From Astrothelium macrocarpum (taxonomy: Eukaryota; Ascomycota; Dothideomycetes; Trypetheliales; Trypetheliaceae): a DNA stretch of 64,000 nucleotides. Under the pieces are notes generated by a model. The model was not told the origin of the DNA. It did not search any database and was given only the letters and a program-made list of their open reading frames with translations. Positions 1 through 11,052 of this stretch are shown here, piece by piece; the stretch's first letter is position 1; every line of letters starts with the position of its first letter. The position numbers and the translations under genes were made by a program. The stretch is from NCBI GenBank assembly GCA_021030915.1, contig JAGEMR010000003.1, positions 124,001-188,000 on the forward strand, given 5' to 3'.

Positions 1-2377
1 TGCTCGTCTCGCTCGTGCCCGGCAGTTGGAAATTTTCGAGGTCCTCCGACTTTGTGAAACGTCGGGAAAAACAATTATCTCAATTTCCATGTGCACGCCA
101 ATCACAGAGCGCGAACAATAGAATACCAAGCACCGGTCTCCTTGCCCTTCCAACATCCGGCAAACACCAGGCCGAAGCTCTGGGTCGATGGTCGATACCA
201 TTGGTGCGGCGGCAGATTTAGACGAAGGGTGGCCTCATCTCCCGCCAAGACCCACACGTCCATTGCAAATCAACGTCCTCCCAAAGGTGCTTCTTCATCC
301 TTATTATGTTTCTTTTCTCACCATTTTAGACGCCCCCCCCGCATTTAATAAGCAGCCCGTAAGTCCGGAAATAAGATTGGTCATCTCCATTTGTGGGGGT
401 GGCTCTACTCATTTTACTCGCACACTGGTCAAACGATATGGGCTTTTCTAGTGATGTGGTATGGGACACCAAATTTGAATAGCTAGGCACGCAGAGTGCT
501 TGGATATCTGCAATGAAACCATACGCTTAAGCGAGTGTTGAGAATCTAGTCGATAAAAGCCCCTCTTCTCCAAGAGGAAAATGCGATTTGGTGAGACTTG
601 GGTACTCTAGCACGTTTTGCACTGCGCATCATCTGTGGCTATCGACATCCAGTGTGAATAACAAACATGTCAACTGTCAACATTCCTTGTCCAGATTCCT
701 CGCAGTGGCATTGCTTTCAAGGACTACTTTCATTCATATAGAACTATTTTTTGGCTTCTGTCTACAGTTTTGACCTCATCCACGCAATTCCGCAAAAGCA
801 AGGGACGGAGATTGATCACCGACTGTTTTGGTCGAGGCAACCATTCCACTTCTACAATGTCTAGAGCGGATGGATATTCTCGATTTCAAACTGTTGTGAA
901 AGCACTTGACTTGATTTGAAAATCGCTTAATTTTCTTTGACGGCCTGGGTGATCACCCTGATACTCTTTCAACGAAAGTATGAAATGGTAGATATCTCCT
1001 GTAGACTTCATCCAATCTAAGACCAGAGCTCAGGAGCTAGCTTCTAGCAACAACTGATAAAAGTTGATGAGAATGTGGAGCATGAACAGTGATTTACCCA
1101 TGGTCTCTCATAGAAACCGCCATAGCTAGCTTCAAGTATTAATACGTAACTCCATTCTGTAAACTCATTGCCCAGTTTGCAGATTGCCCATGCAATTTCA
1201 TCAAATTCATGATCGACCATGACGACTGCGAGCAAGGCATACTAGACTCTTTGGCACTACGCAGAAGATGTGATGCTGTTCAGCTCTACAATCACTACGC
1301 CGTATGTTTGATCAGCAATCCACGTCCCTCTCATGTTGCTTTCAAAGGCCTTGGGACAATCACTCAAAGTCTGTAGGATGATTTTATTTTTAAAACATTC
1401 TTTGCAGAAAAGCATAGCACCCGCCCTAACTATTTCCATAAGCTAATGGATGCCATAGTGTCTTGATCACACAGCTCCATTGCCAAAACCCATGACGAGG
1501 CGCTGATCGGTAGGGAAGTTCTGAATTAAGAATGTGCCAACGAGAACAAAAGGATAAGGAAGAAAACGTGCTCATAGGCCGCTCATGATGGATTACTATA
1601 CAGTGTACAACTGGGTTTTATGTAGTCTCAGCCTAGTTAGTGATAGCGGAAGCATTGATTCCGAAGTCAGGATGTACTTGTTCTTGATACTCGAAGCGGC
1701 TACACGCCGCTTACATGGTATAAGCTGTAGAATGAAACTCAGATTGAACCATCGGAGCCACGATCGTCGTAAATATAGCCGAGAATGAAATCGTACCAAA
1801 AGAGAGCACACCATCTTTACCTTGATTATTACATCTACAAGGCCATCGATTGGCTTTTGCCACAATTGTGACTGAGGTTGAACCTTGCACATCGCCATAA
1901 TCTCCGTCACTGCGCTGGTGGGGGTAGCATATCGTATATTCTCATAAGTGTTTCGTGTGCCCATCACGGTAGAGTGTTGGGATAAGTGAAGAAAGCAGGG
2001 CTATAGACGCAAGGTAGCCACATGTTGGTGTGAACAACCACTGGTATAGTCTAGGATTATCGCATCTGCAATCGTATGGGACCCCTAGCATGCAGGGTAC
2101 GATCTAGATGATTATGATTAAGACTCGGACATTTTATCACTTAAGATCGTGAGGTGAGGAGAGGTAGGTACCCCTGTAGTTACTTCAAGCTTTTTGCCCC
2201 ACACGTGCGCAGCACACCAACCCTATCATCACGACTGCCTAAGGTACTGCCTCAAGAATCAATTTTACGCTCTGGATTACCTTCGCACTCCACAACCTAC
2301 CAGTCCACATCATTTGGCTGTCGTCCTAGATTCAAGGCTACGTTTAAAACTCAGCTTGAATATCTAATTAGTTCAAA
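1..2377. other. Left-edge region without an assignable gene
   Basis: No coding region here could be tied to a known family. Short open frames on the minus strand (about 1044-1235, 1257-1439 and 1596-1967) read like protein in places and could be exons of one unknown or decayed gene, because GT..AG pairs lie between them, but I could not build a convincing model. The plus-strand frames at 15-451 overlap each other in different phases and look like chance. The stretch just before 2378 is the promoter and leader of the NEDD8-like gene. Confidence 0.4.
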
Positions 2378-2748
2378 ATGCAGATCAAGTGCGAAATCCT
2401 CCCAACTCTAATGCGATCTTGCTGACAGTGGCTACCAGAGTCCGCACTCTCACAGGCAAAGAAATCGAACTCGATATCGAGCCTGACTACAAAGTGCGAT
2501 AAATTCACATTCGACCTCATGTTCACATCGTCCTCTATTCGTCGACATCATTGCTGATACTGTGGCCAACTTAGGTCTCCCGTATAAAAGAACGGGTCGA
2601 GGAGAAAGAAGGCATCCCTCCTGTCCAACAACGGTTGATATTTGGAGGAAAACAGATGAGCGATGATAAGACTGCCGAGGAATATGGACTAGAAGGCGGC
2701 GCGACACTGCATCTGGTGTTGGCCTTGCGTGGAGGATCGTTAATATAG
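2378..2748 (+). CDS. RUB1: NEDD8/RUB1 ubiquitin-like modifier, three exons
   Basis: Model: exons 2378-2388, 2439-2493 and 2575-2748, giving 79 residues. The protein starts [19 protein letters not shown], continues into [14 protein letters not shown] and [11 protein letters not shown], and ends in LALRGG followed by SLI. That is the NEDD8 fold, with the diglycine that is exposed after removal of a short tail by a C-terminal hydrolase. In the known pathway NEDD8 is activated by the Ula1/Uba3 E1 and passed by Ubc12 to cullins, switching on SCF-type ubiquitin ligases. Both introns start GTGCGA; they are 50 and 81 bases long and have CTGA-type branch sites. Exon 1 is only 11 bases, so simple frame scanning misses the gene. 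An alanine before the LRGG (ALRGG) rather than arginine (RLRGG, as in ubiquitin) supports NEDD8 over ubiquitin. Identification is secure; the exact exon ends are inferred from frame continuity. Confidence 0.93.
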
Positions 2749-3146
2749 GAAGGGTATGGGGAAGAGGAGCATAGCAATGCCAATATGAAAGAACTGCCAG
2801 GAAGAGTGGCAGAAAGATGGGCATTCGGCTGGTCATGGCGTTACGGCTGCATATAGTACTCGGAACATACATCTTATGATACCGGGTTTGATGACAATTA
2901 AGACATATTGGAATGACAAGACCTGAAATTTCATTTCAAGAGTTACTGCGTTAATCGCCGCACATTCTATCGACATCTTGTTCTATTATCCGTTGAAAGG
3001 AGTTTAGTGACAAGCATCCCACACCATTCAGTACGCCGAGAGCTCGATCTTACCCCGATCTTCGTATAATGCTCAACCCCCCATCGAAATACATGCGAGC
3101 CCCAACGCCCACGCTAAGCCAAGGAGCAAGTTCACAGGTAAGTACC

Positions 3147-4238
3147 TTACACTCGTCTCTTATTCGAAGTCATAAAAACACTCTCCGCCTTCCTCTTCTT
3201 CACATAAACGGGCGGACCACCGGCCTGTACCGTGCTCTTCTCCGACGAACTTGCCTTCTCTCTTCCCGACGGTACTGGCGATTTTTCCTTCGCTGCCGGA
3301 GGAGAAGCAGCAGGAGGAGATAACCTGGAGCTTGATTCTGCCTTTGGTTTTCCAGGAGACAGGCCCATCTGAATGGCCTTCAGCCGCCTCTCCCTCTCAC
3401 GGGCCACCTCATGATCCAGCGCGCGATCGATATCCGATTTTAATTCCTTTCGCGGCGCAAAAATCTTCACCGAGTTTCGATCCGGCGAGGCCCTACGCTG
3501 CCTCAGCTGGGCCTGCGCTGCTGCGGATCCTCCACCCGTCGCTGTTGCCGTCGTGGTAGGTCGTACAGGCGCAATCATCCCCTTGGGCACATGTGTGACG
3601 CGACTCGACCGGTTCCCGAGCAAATGCGTTGGCGTCGCCATACGACTGGCGGTGGTAGGCTGCTTACTACCATGCTTGACCATCTTCTCGAGCGGGGAGA
3701 GTTTCGGTTTGGAGAACGCCGTGCGAGCCCAGGAGCCGCCATCGCCCTTGATGCCGACTGCGCGGCCATTTTGAAATTCGAGCCCGCTGCGATCGCCGTT
3801 CCAGCGTTTGAGGTGTGTAGCGCGGCCCGTTTTGCCTGGATCGAGGGCTTTGGCGATGAATGTGCTACGGCTTTCTTCCTTGGCGGACTGATGCTTGTTT
3901 AGGGCTTCTTGGAGCCTCTTCTCGCTTTCCTGTCGCTCTTCGGCTACGTTGTCTTGCAATTTGCTGTACAATTCCCACCACTTGGTTGGGTCCTTCGGTT
4001 TGAGCTGCCGTGTCTCCCAGCGGGGTATGTCGTTCTTGATCAAGTTCAACCAGACCTCGCCATCTTGGCCGAGGATTTGAGGAGATGCGAGTTCGATGCG
4101 ATGGAGTTGGTTGGGATTGTCGATTTTGAGGAGGAGAAAACGAATGTTGGAGTAGGGTATGTCACCGACGTCTTCGAGATGACGGATATTTTTAAGACAG
4201 AGACGGCGGGACACCTCAAGGAGCGATAGAGCAGGCAT
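3147..4238 (-). CDS. ELA1: Elongin-A (RNA polymerase II transcription factor SIII subunit A)
   Basis: An uninterrupted 363-residue frame starting at an ATG (4238). Residues about 4-105 match the Elongin-A domain: an N-terminal LLEVSRRLCLKNI helix as in the elongin BC-box, then a segment with DIPYSNIRFLL, and a WLNLIKNDIPRW motif followed by KPKDPTKWWELYSKLQ. The remainder is basic, Ser/Pro-rich and low complexity, as is usual for fungal Elongin-A. In yeast, Ela1 pairs with Elc1 and Cul3 in a ubiquitin ligase that removes stalled RNA polymerase II. The neighbour NEDD8 gene acts on cullins, but adjacency is probably coincidental. Length is typical for fungi. The end shows no sign of a further exon. 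Confidence 0.88.
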   Translation of the reverse strand: MPALSLLEVSRRLCLKNIRHLEDVGDIPYSNIRFLLLKIDNPNQLHRIELASPQILGQDGEVWLNLIKNDIPRWETRQLKPKDPTKWWELYSKLQDNVAEERQESEKRLQEALNKHQSAKEESRSTFIAKALDPGKTGRATHLKRWNGDRSGLEFQNGRAVGIKGDGGSWARTAFSKPKLSPLEKMVKHGSKQPTTASRMATPTHLLGNRSSRVTHVPKGMIAPVRPTTTATATGGGSAAAQAQLRQRRASPDRNSVKIFAPRKELKSDIDRALDHEVARERERRLKAIQMGLSPGKPKAESSSRLSPPAASPPAAKEKSPVPSGREKASSSEKSTVQAGGPPVYVKKRKAESVFMTSNKRRV

Positions 4239-4676
4239 GATAGATGTAGGTCGGAGGGAATTTCGATATTGGAGAACGGAGATGGTAGAAAACGTCTCTG
4301 AAAAAACGACGGCGGCGTAAGGTGCGGTCGAATGGAGCCTTCGGCGGCTTTTGAGACTTGAAACGTTCTATGTGTAGTTCGACTAGGTTTATGAGGACAA
4401 AGGAATCAACATCTTAGTACACTTATTGTAAGAAGAACAAGAGACATTGAAGGGACAAAAGAGTGAATTTATGGTTCTCAACAGTTGCATCTAGGCAAAA
4501 GAACAATGACAGCTGCGAGTCCAGGTGACGTTGGGTTGCACGGGCCATTCAATGCGGCGCGAACCGCATCCTCCGAACTTTAATCCAGAAGACCTGGAAT
4601 AAGGCAGTCAATCCTTCTTCCACGCTTGCTAATACCCTTACCTTTACGAGCCCAATCAAGCAATACGTTGAATATT

Positions 4677-5923
4677 ATGCCGTCATTTACATATGGACCA
4701 GTTCCCATAGCTGATGAAGGTACCAAAACCCGTCCCTTTTGCTCCCACCTTAATTATACTAAACAAACAATCCAGATGCGCTCCACCACGACCGATTGAT
4801 GGTCCCAGAAGAAAAGCACTTCAAACGCATCACGAAACGCCTGCTCGATCCAAAGTCTCTCATCTCCCCATCCGCCTCACTTCCCACCCCTCCTCCAGAC
4901 GCCTCCGCTGGAGACGACAGCAACGCCAGGACCAAAGCCGCCAACCCCAACATCACCCAATGGCGCGAAGACATGCTCCTGGACTTCGCCTCCTTCGAAG
5001 CATCCATCACACGCCTCCAACTTCTCCAACGTAGCAACGCCGCCGAACGCGCCCGGTACGCGGCCGAAAAAGCGCACATCGCGCGCACCGCATCCGCCGT
5101 ACGCGACAGCACCTCCGCGTTACGCGAGCAGCTGGGCGAAGCCCAGCGGACGCTCGCGACGCGGCAGGCGTACGACGTGTTGGCGGAGAAGATCACGAGC
5201 AATCGGGCGTTGCGGCCGCGCGCGGACCAGGCCGCGAGCCTCGCGAAGCTGGAGGCGGAGATTGCGGAGCTGGAGGGCGAGAGCCGGGAGTATGCGCGGA
5301 CGTGGGTGGAGCGGCGAGAGCAGTTTGGCAGGATTGTGGAGGAGGGGAGGCAGATGTTGAGGTTGATTCGCGATGAGAAGGAGGAGGCGGAGCGGAAGGA
5401 GGGGATGGAGGGTGGTGGTGGGGTGGGGGATGGGGATGAGGGGGAGGCGAGCGGAAGAGAGGAGGGGAGTAGGAGTGGGAGTCGGGCGGGTACGCCGATG
5501 CTGGATGGCAGGGGAGATACGCCGAGAGTGGAAGAGGGGGCCACGCCAATGATGGAGGAGGCAGCGACGCCATCGCAGAGCGGGTATCTGTCACCGGCGC
5601 TGAAGCCGTTGCCGGGGACGAGGAGCAGGCTGGGAATTACGTCGCCGGCGCTGTCGAGTCATTTATCCTCGCCAGGAAGACGAGAGCAAGAACATCCTGG
5701 GAGTGATAGGCCTGATGAAGATATGGGCCAGAATTCGGATGCGGAAGTTAACGAAACGGCGTTGGTGGACACGCAAATGGAAGAAGGGGAAGAAGCAGAG
5801 GAAGGCGAGGAAAGGGAGACTGCGAGGGAAGCGGAGCACGGGGAGGGCGAGACGACAGAGACACTCGAAAAGGATGAGGCAGAGGACTTGCCCGAACAAA
5901 CGGAGGCAATGGATGAAAGTTGA
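4677..5923 (+). CDS. THO complex subunit 7-like protein (Mft1/THOC7 family)
   Basis: Model: exon 4677-4719 (MPSFTYGPVPIADE) and exon 4776-5923, 396 residues. The intron 4720-4775 has GTACCA and CTAAAC..CAG and joins the exons so that they read IADEDALHHDRLMVPEEKHF, followed by KRITKRLL, the usual opening of fungal THOC7 proteins. Residues about 65-210 are a long coiled coil with the family-like RQAYDVLAEKI, KLEAEIAELE and WVERREQFGRIVEEGRQML segments. THO couples transcription elongation with mRNP packaging and export. The last 170 residues are acidic, Gly/Glu-rich low complexity with repeated TP motifs, beyond the conserved domain and longer than in animals. The coding strand switches from C-rich (4850-5130) to strongly G-rich (5170-5700). 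The N-terminal exon rests on frame and motif continuity. Confidence 0.85.
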
Positions 5924-7434
5924 AGGTCGACTATACATTGTATACATTTCTAAGTGTTACCTTATCGTCCGGCGAGTTATATTTTTGAGAACGGATTAGG
6001 GCATAGCTGCGCTTAGTTCGTCGCGAATTATAATGCATGCTTTAGGAAGCTCTCTACAGCCTGTATTCACACATCAAATATGTGCCATCTCACTATTTGA
6101 GCTATTCAGTCTCGGTTTTCCTACTGTCGAATTTTAACAACACCGATCGGTTGCCGGAATTTCATGGAGTCCAGACGTATCCAATCCTTCCACATTAACT
6201 TCGAAATAGAGATATTTTGGCATTTCAACTTGAAAAGATGTGGAGAATAAGTTGTAAGGCCATTCACATCAAGTAAAATGTACTAGACTGATGCTTATTG
6301 TCACTATTAGCGATTGCAATTTGATGTCGGCAGGATAAAAGACGCGACGCCAACCGAAATTGGTTAAAACTGCCGGAGCTCAACACACTCCTTCAATACC
6401 CCTACAATTTCCAGCCAATCTGACTAAGTTCCTTACCACAACTTGTTTCTCCATCGAAGTGTTGGATGTCAAGCCTATCAGATGCTCCTCCAGAAGCTGA
6501 CTCGAATGATCGAACGTGGTGCGGTCCTTTGTCTCATTCCCGGAAAGACTCTTAAATGTTCCGCTGGTGTTTACGACGTCCTAAGTACGATACCGAGTCC
6601 TGTTGTTTAACATAGACTGTGCGTGGACGTGTACTTTGATCGTCCCCACAGAGTAGTCCCTTCCATAGCAGCTTGAGGTTTAGGCTTCAATGTTTCGTAA
6701 TTAAGCTTTTCGCGCAACTGGATTCTGGTAGTTACATTTTTTCCGATTTTGGATCGGCAATCCATCAATACATTGCTTTCTCTCCTTGCTTTGCCTTGCC
6801 TTATCTATCTGCCCTTTGACGCGATGCAAGTCCCGCTTTACTGATGAGGGGGCTGCATGGTGGATTGTGCCTCGCCCGTCATCCCGTCCCCCTATTGCAG
6901 CTTGTTCACGATCCACCCCACTCAAGGTCTGTAACGGGGAGGCCATAGTCACTTTCGCAGGATCGCATCCAGCCCGGAACTTGTCGCTTGAAGAGTTGCC
7001 TTTCAGTGGCGGGAGAAATTGGTCACCCGTCTCCATTCATAGCCGTCAGTCGACACAGCGGCTTCTCAAGCGCCTGCTGTAATCCCGTTCTCCAGCACAA
7101 CATCACGGTGCCGACGGTTGTCTGCCTAAGCCAGCTCCATAGCCTCCATCTCTGTTGAGGTCCACAGTTGCTATACCCTGGAGGCAACCTTGGCCAAGCG
7201 CGCGTACACTCAAGAAGCATCTCGTATGAGCACTACCAGAGCCTTGGAACCAACGGATTGGAATCAAGAGGGGCTTCTGGGCCGCAATTTGCGCTGAGCC
7301 CCAGCGTTATTCCGCCTTATATTTTGCCTTTTTCCGAGCGCCCTCACGGCGCGCCCACGTCGATCTAATCAGAGGGGGTAGGTCTGATCGACAAGTACGA
7401 GGCAAAAGCGCCCACCTACCATCCGCGCATTGAA
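5924..7434. other. Intergenic, no supported gene
   Basis: About 1.5 kb downstream of the THOC7-like gene. Open frames at 6701-7368 run on both strands over the same bases and show no family motifs. I see no RNA gene, tandem array or inverted repeat of note. The right end is the probable promoter of the small gene starting at 7435. Confidence 0.5.
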
Positions 7435-7900
7435 ATGGCCCGTGGCTCGTCCTTGGCTGACTCGAGGCCTTCGAGTCGAGTTCCAACCCTCCGAAGTGTC
7501 TTCTCCTTCAGGGCCGAGGCGCAGGCTCCCCCAACGAACACGAGCCGCGAGCAAAGAGTACCCTTATACCACATCAATAAGGAAAAGCTTCGTCAACTTC
7601 TGGAAAAGATTTTTGAGGGTCAAAAATTCGAAGACAAAGACATTGTAAGACTGGTTGCTTCTAAAGTGTCAAGTGCCTCAAAATTCTCTAACCTTACATA
7701 GAGGCTCGCTGACGACAAGTGGGTGTTTCGCACGGAGACAGACTTGACAGAGGTGAGCCTCTCATTTATTGTACTCGAAACGAGTACTGAAATCATTCAA
7801 ACGCTTAAATTTCTTCCGCTTTCAGAGCGATCTTCAAGCCATTCGGGATTATTGCGATGATACAAACGCCGAAGACATGTCTAAGTGGCAGAAATCCTGA
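7435..7900 (+). CDS. Small uncharacterised protein, three exons
   Basis: Model: exons 7435-7644, 7702-7752 and 7826-7900, 111 residues. Introns start GTAAGA and GTGAGC and end ATAG and TCAG, and both preserve frame. The joined sequence runs LLEKIFEGQKFEDKDIRLAD, then DKWVFRTETDLTESDLQAI, which reads as a continuous small alpha/beta domain. The first 40 residues are Ser/Arg-rich and may be disordered. I do not recognise the family. It sits 213 bases upstream of the CorA-like gene on the same strand, and the end of that interval looks like a splice acceptor, so it is possible that the two belong to one transcript. I prefer separate genes because a clear stop follows the third exon. Confidence 0.5.
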
Positions 7901-8113
7901 GATTAGCAAGGCCCAACAGAAGTTTTGGTCTCGCAAAATGATATATTGCCTACAAGGCAGACTAACATGGGCCAGTGCGGGGAATGGTGGGAGCTCGGTT
8001 GATTGCTTTTTGCTTGGAAGGCTATGAGAGGACACGCTATCTATTTTAACATGTATATATTGCCGTTACTCTTGAGTAAGGTTTTAGTTGAAGGTTTTTT
8101 GTTCGTTTTCTAG

Positions 8114-10005
8114 ATGAACATGGGATACGCGCAACCTACAGACGATTTCCAACGTTCCTACGCCTGTTTTGAGTCTTACCCCCTGAATCTCAAGGCCGAT
8201 AGCTTTGATATTGGCGTGAACGAACACTGGAAAAATGAGCTTGATAAAGAGGAACATGCGCTTTTTACAAACAACGACCAGCAGATATGCATACCTTGCC
8301 TGGACCTGGGCCCATGGGGCTCGTGTATGGCTTACCTGATCTTTGAGCAGGAAAATAAGGCTGATCCGTGATGCAGGTCTTGATGAGTGCATCACTAACG
8401 ATCGTGCTCTTGAAGAATGGCTTGGGCGTCGGCGAGACAGTCAACTCAATAGGACTATTGCAAAATGCCGCATAACGTACGTGTCCATAACTGACTGGGA
8501 GACACAGGGGCTGTTCCGTTAATATCATACCGCTGACACTGTCCTATAGATTCATGGAGGGAATGGGCCATTCAAGGCAGCCACTTCGACTCACAAGGAG
8601 AATGTTCTGTCGAATCTTGAGCTTCTACCAGGTGACACCTTCGTATCTCGACTTCATGTCAGTCTTCGGTAGACGGCTAAATCAGCAAAATACAAAATTC
8701 AGCAGACTGATCAGAAACTTAAATATCTCAGAATATTCTGCGGGCATAAACGTTCCAGGATCACAAAGAAGTGGTAGATGCTACAAACTCTCTTACAGCT
8801 TAAAATCAATCTCTTTGAAGCCGGATGTTGCGGCAAGAACGATTCATAATACAGTAGCTCATCACGGGCTAGATGTTGTGTATGGTACCACGGAGTGGAT
8901 ATTCACAAGCCGGGATGATGGACTGCGAAATCAGATTATGTCGAAATTTCAGCAAGAAAGTGCTTCGGGGCAGTATTCTGTTGATTCTCTTGAGGGGTGC
9001 TTTGAGCTGAGCCTGAAAATACATTCCTTTCTCGCAGTACGATCCTTGGACGGTTGGAAAGGACATGCACAGTCCCTGGAGGGGAAACTTGAAGAAGTGG
9101 TAAGTCTAGTTCCACCTTCGAGTCTATTGATTGACCTTTCGAGGCCAACTAATAAAGTAATAGTCATTCAAAAAGGAAGATGAGTCGACTCTGAAGCCTG
9201 TAGATGTTAGTATGATCCATCAATGGCAAGGGAAGGCCGAGGAAGCTGCTTTGGCTCTCGAGTGCAACGCAAAAATTCTGAAATCAATGGAACAATTTTA
9301 TGATGAACTCATTCAAAGCTTAGACTTTCCCCATAGCGCTGAATGTAAGAAGCATGTGCAGGCTTTCAAGAGCAGACTGCTTGGGCATGCCGAACACATT
9401 GAAACGCGGAAGACTGTCTTTGAAGACCTTACAAACAGATTCAGTCGTAGATGGCACGACGTAAGCAGCGACCCTCGGACAAGCTTCTGTGTAATCGTCG
9501 ACCAGCGCTGTTCTGACCGATTGCAGATTTCATTAGTCATGCAAGATGATAACAACCAGCAAATGAAAGCCCTGACAAAGGAAACTGCTAAAGTTGCCGT
9601 GCAGAGCGGCGAAGATGCTATCGCTATGCGCATCATTACCGTGGTCACATTGGTTTTCCTCCCAGCCACGTTCACGTCGGTAAGAGTACCGCTTGAAATA
9701 CTCGTTTCTATACTAAATATATATAGACTTTTTTTAGCGCTGGTATTGTTCAGTACTCGCCAAGCCAGAGCAATGGATATGCTGGAACTAATGGGTCGCA
9801 CGGAGACAATGTCGAGTCTCCCAGTAGTACACTTTCACTCAATGCACTCTTCACATGGCTTGAAGTAACATTGCCACTCACTGCAATCACACTGGGGACT
9901 GCCTGGCTTTGGTATAGGCTGGCTTACAGGAAACGTGGGTTCTCGAGAATCATTCAGAGCATATTTCATCTGGGATCGCCGAAGGAGAAGGGTAACATCG
10001 TGTGA
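8114..10005 (+). pseudogene. CorA-like transporter-domain protein with a probable frameshift
   Basis: Exons visible: 8114-8476 (broken), 8550-9099, 9164-9460, 9527-9679 and 9727-10005; the last four join cleanly in frame. The C-terminal half is the fungal CorA-like fold: a long coiled coil, then a helix with IITVVTLVFLPATFTS, the continuation TFFSAGIVQYS across an intron, and a second membrane helix ending in a basic tail (RLAYRKRG). The N-terminal half carries the family motif FYQVTPSYLDFMSVFG. The GMN signature of true Mg2+ channels is absent, as is common in this fungal group, so transport is unproven. Between about 8343 and 8371 the first exon stops with TGA, whereas another frame of the same strand continues with RDAGLDECITND; I find no GT donor in 8221-8330 other than one giving a 28-base intron. 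A one-base indel is the simplest explanation. Upstream bases resemble an acceptor, so a 5' exon may be missing. Confidence 0.68.
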
Positions 10006-11052
10006 ACTGAAGGTCAACGCCACAGTCTCTTGAGTCTGATACGACGGTCTTCAAGCAAAACTTGATGCAGAACTTAACGATTTTGCAAGCGACGTACAGT
10101 GTAAACATCCCCCACAAATCCGCCGACTAATTAAATCCAAGATTAAATGTCGACAAAAATACGGACAAGGTCTTTTACCCTCAACACAGAGCTTTCCAGC
10201 TGATTCACCTAACATCGATTTGGTATCCGAGTCTTCACTAAAGTTATGTAGAGTAAATCTTGTTATATAGATGATTCCTATTCCAGCTTATTATCGCCAA
10301 AATGCAGTACCTTTTTCGAACCACCCTAGCATCTAATTGGGAAGGGGAAATTGTAGTTGAAACGACCGACCACGATATCGTGCTACACTTCAGCTAACGT
10401 ATCAGGCACTGCAAGACTTCAGTTTTACGACCAGACGATGAGAATTTCGTCTTCTACATACGAGGCTCCCAGTTGCTACGCCTGTGTCTCTCCGCCAACA
10501 TATCACTGAATATTGGTCAGTGCAGCTTGTTGCGTCTTAGTCTGGTTCTTGAGTAATATCGTGCGATTGTGGAGATCTTGTCGTCATAGTGAAAACGCCT
10601 TCTTCAGCCACTAAACTGCCTTAGTCCTTCGGACGAAGCTCAGTACCAGGCAACTATACATCCTTGTACCGTCATGTAGGCAAAAGGCTTCTAAAAGCCT
10701 ATTATTTGGTCACTGGAGAGTGGGGGTGGCGCACGGGCTGTGTCTATGGTGATAGCGCTGCTGGGGCTATATCTAATACACGATGTTCTGCCTAGGCAGC
10801 CCAGGCTAGTTTTTTGCTCACTGCCTTCTATCTTTCTGCCTCGCTCATTCAGATGCCTTCGCACCAATGGGATGGGAATGTTGGGGGCGAAGCTCATCCC
10901 AACATCATTCAGTCATTTTAAATCATGGCAACCCCTTGCTCCTCTATCTTGCGACTCGAGCTTCCTCTTCTTCCTCCCTCCTCATTTGACATTAGTCACA
11001 GACCCTGGATATTTGCGGATCAATCAGAAGAGCCGTCCATGACATCCCAACA
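10006..11052. other. Intergenic region upstream of the kinase-vWA gene
   Basis: About 1 kb between two plus-strand genes. Frames on both strands around 10690-11042 overlap and show no family motifs. Pyrimidine-rich stretches at about 10810-10980 are consistent with a fungal core promoter for the gene at 11053. Nothing else is evident. Confidence 0.5.

Noticed and set aside
5193..5594. Pro/Ser-rich minus-strand frames opposite the THOC7-like gene
   Set aside because: They are mirror images of a G-rich coding sequence and show no independent features.
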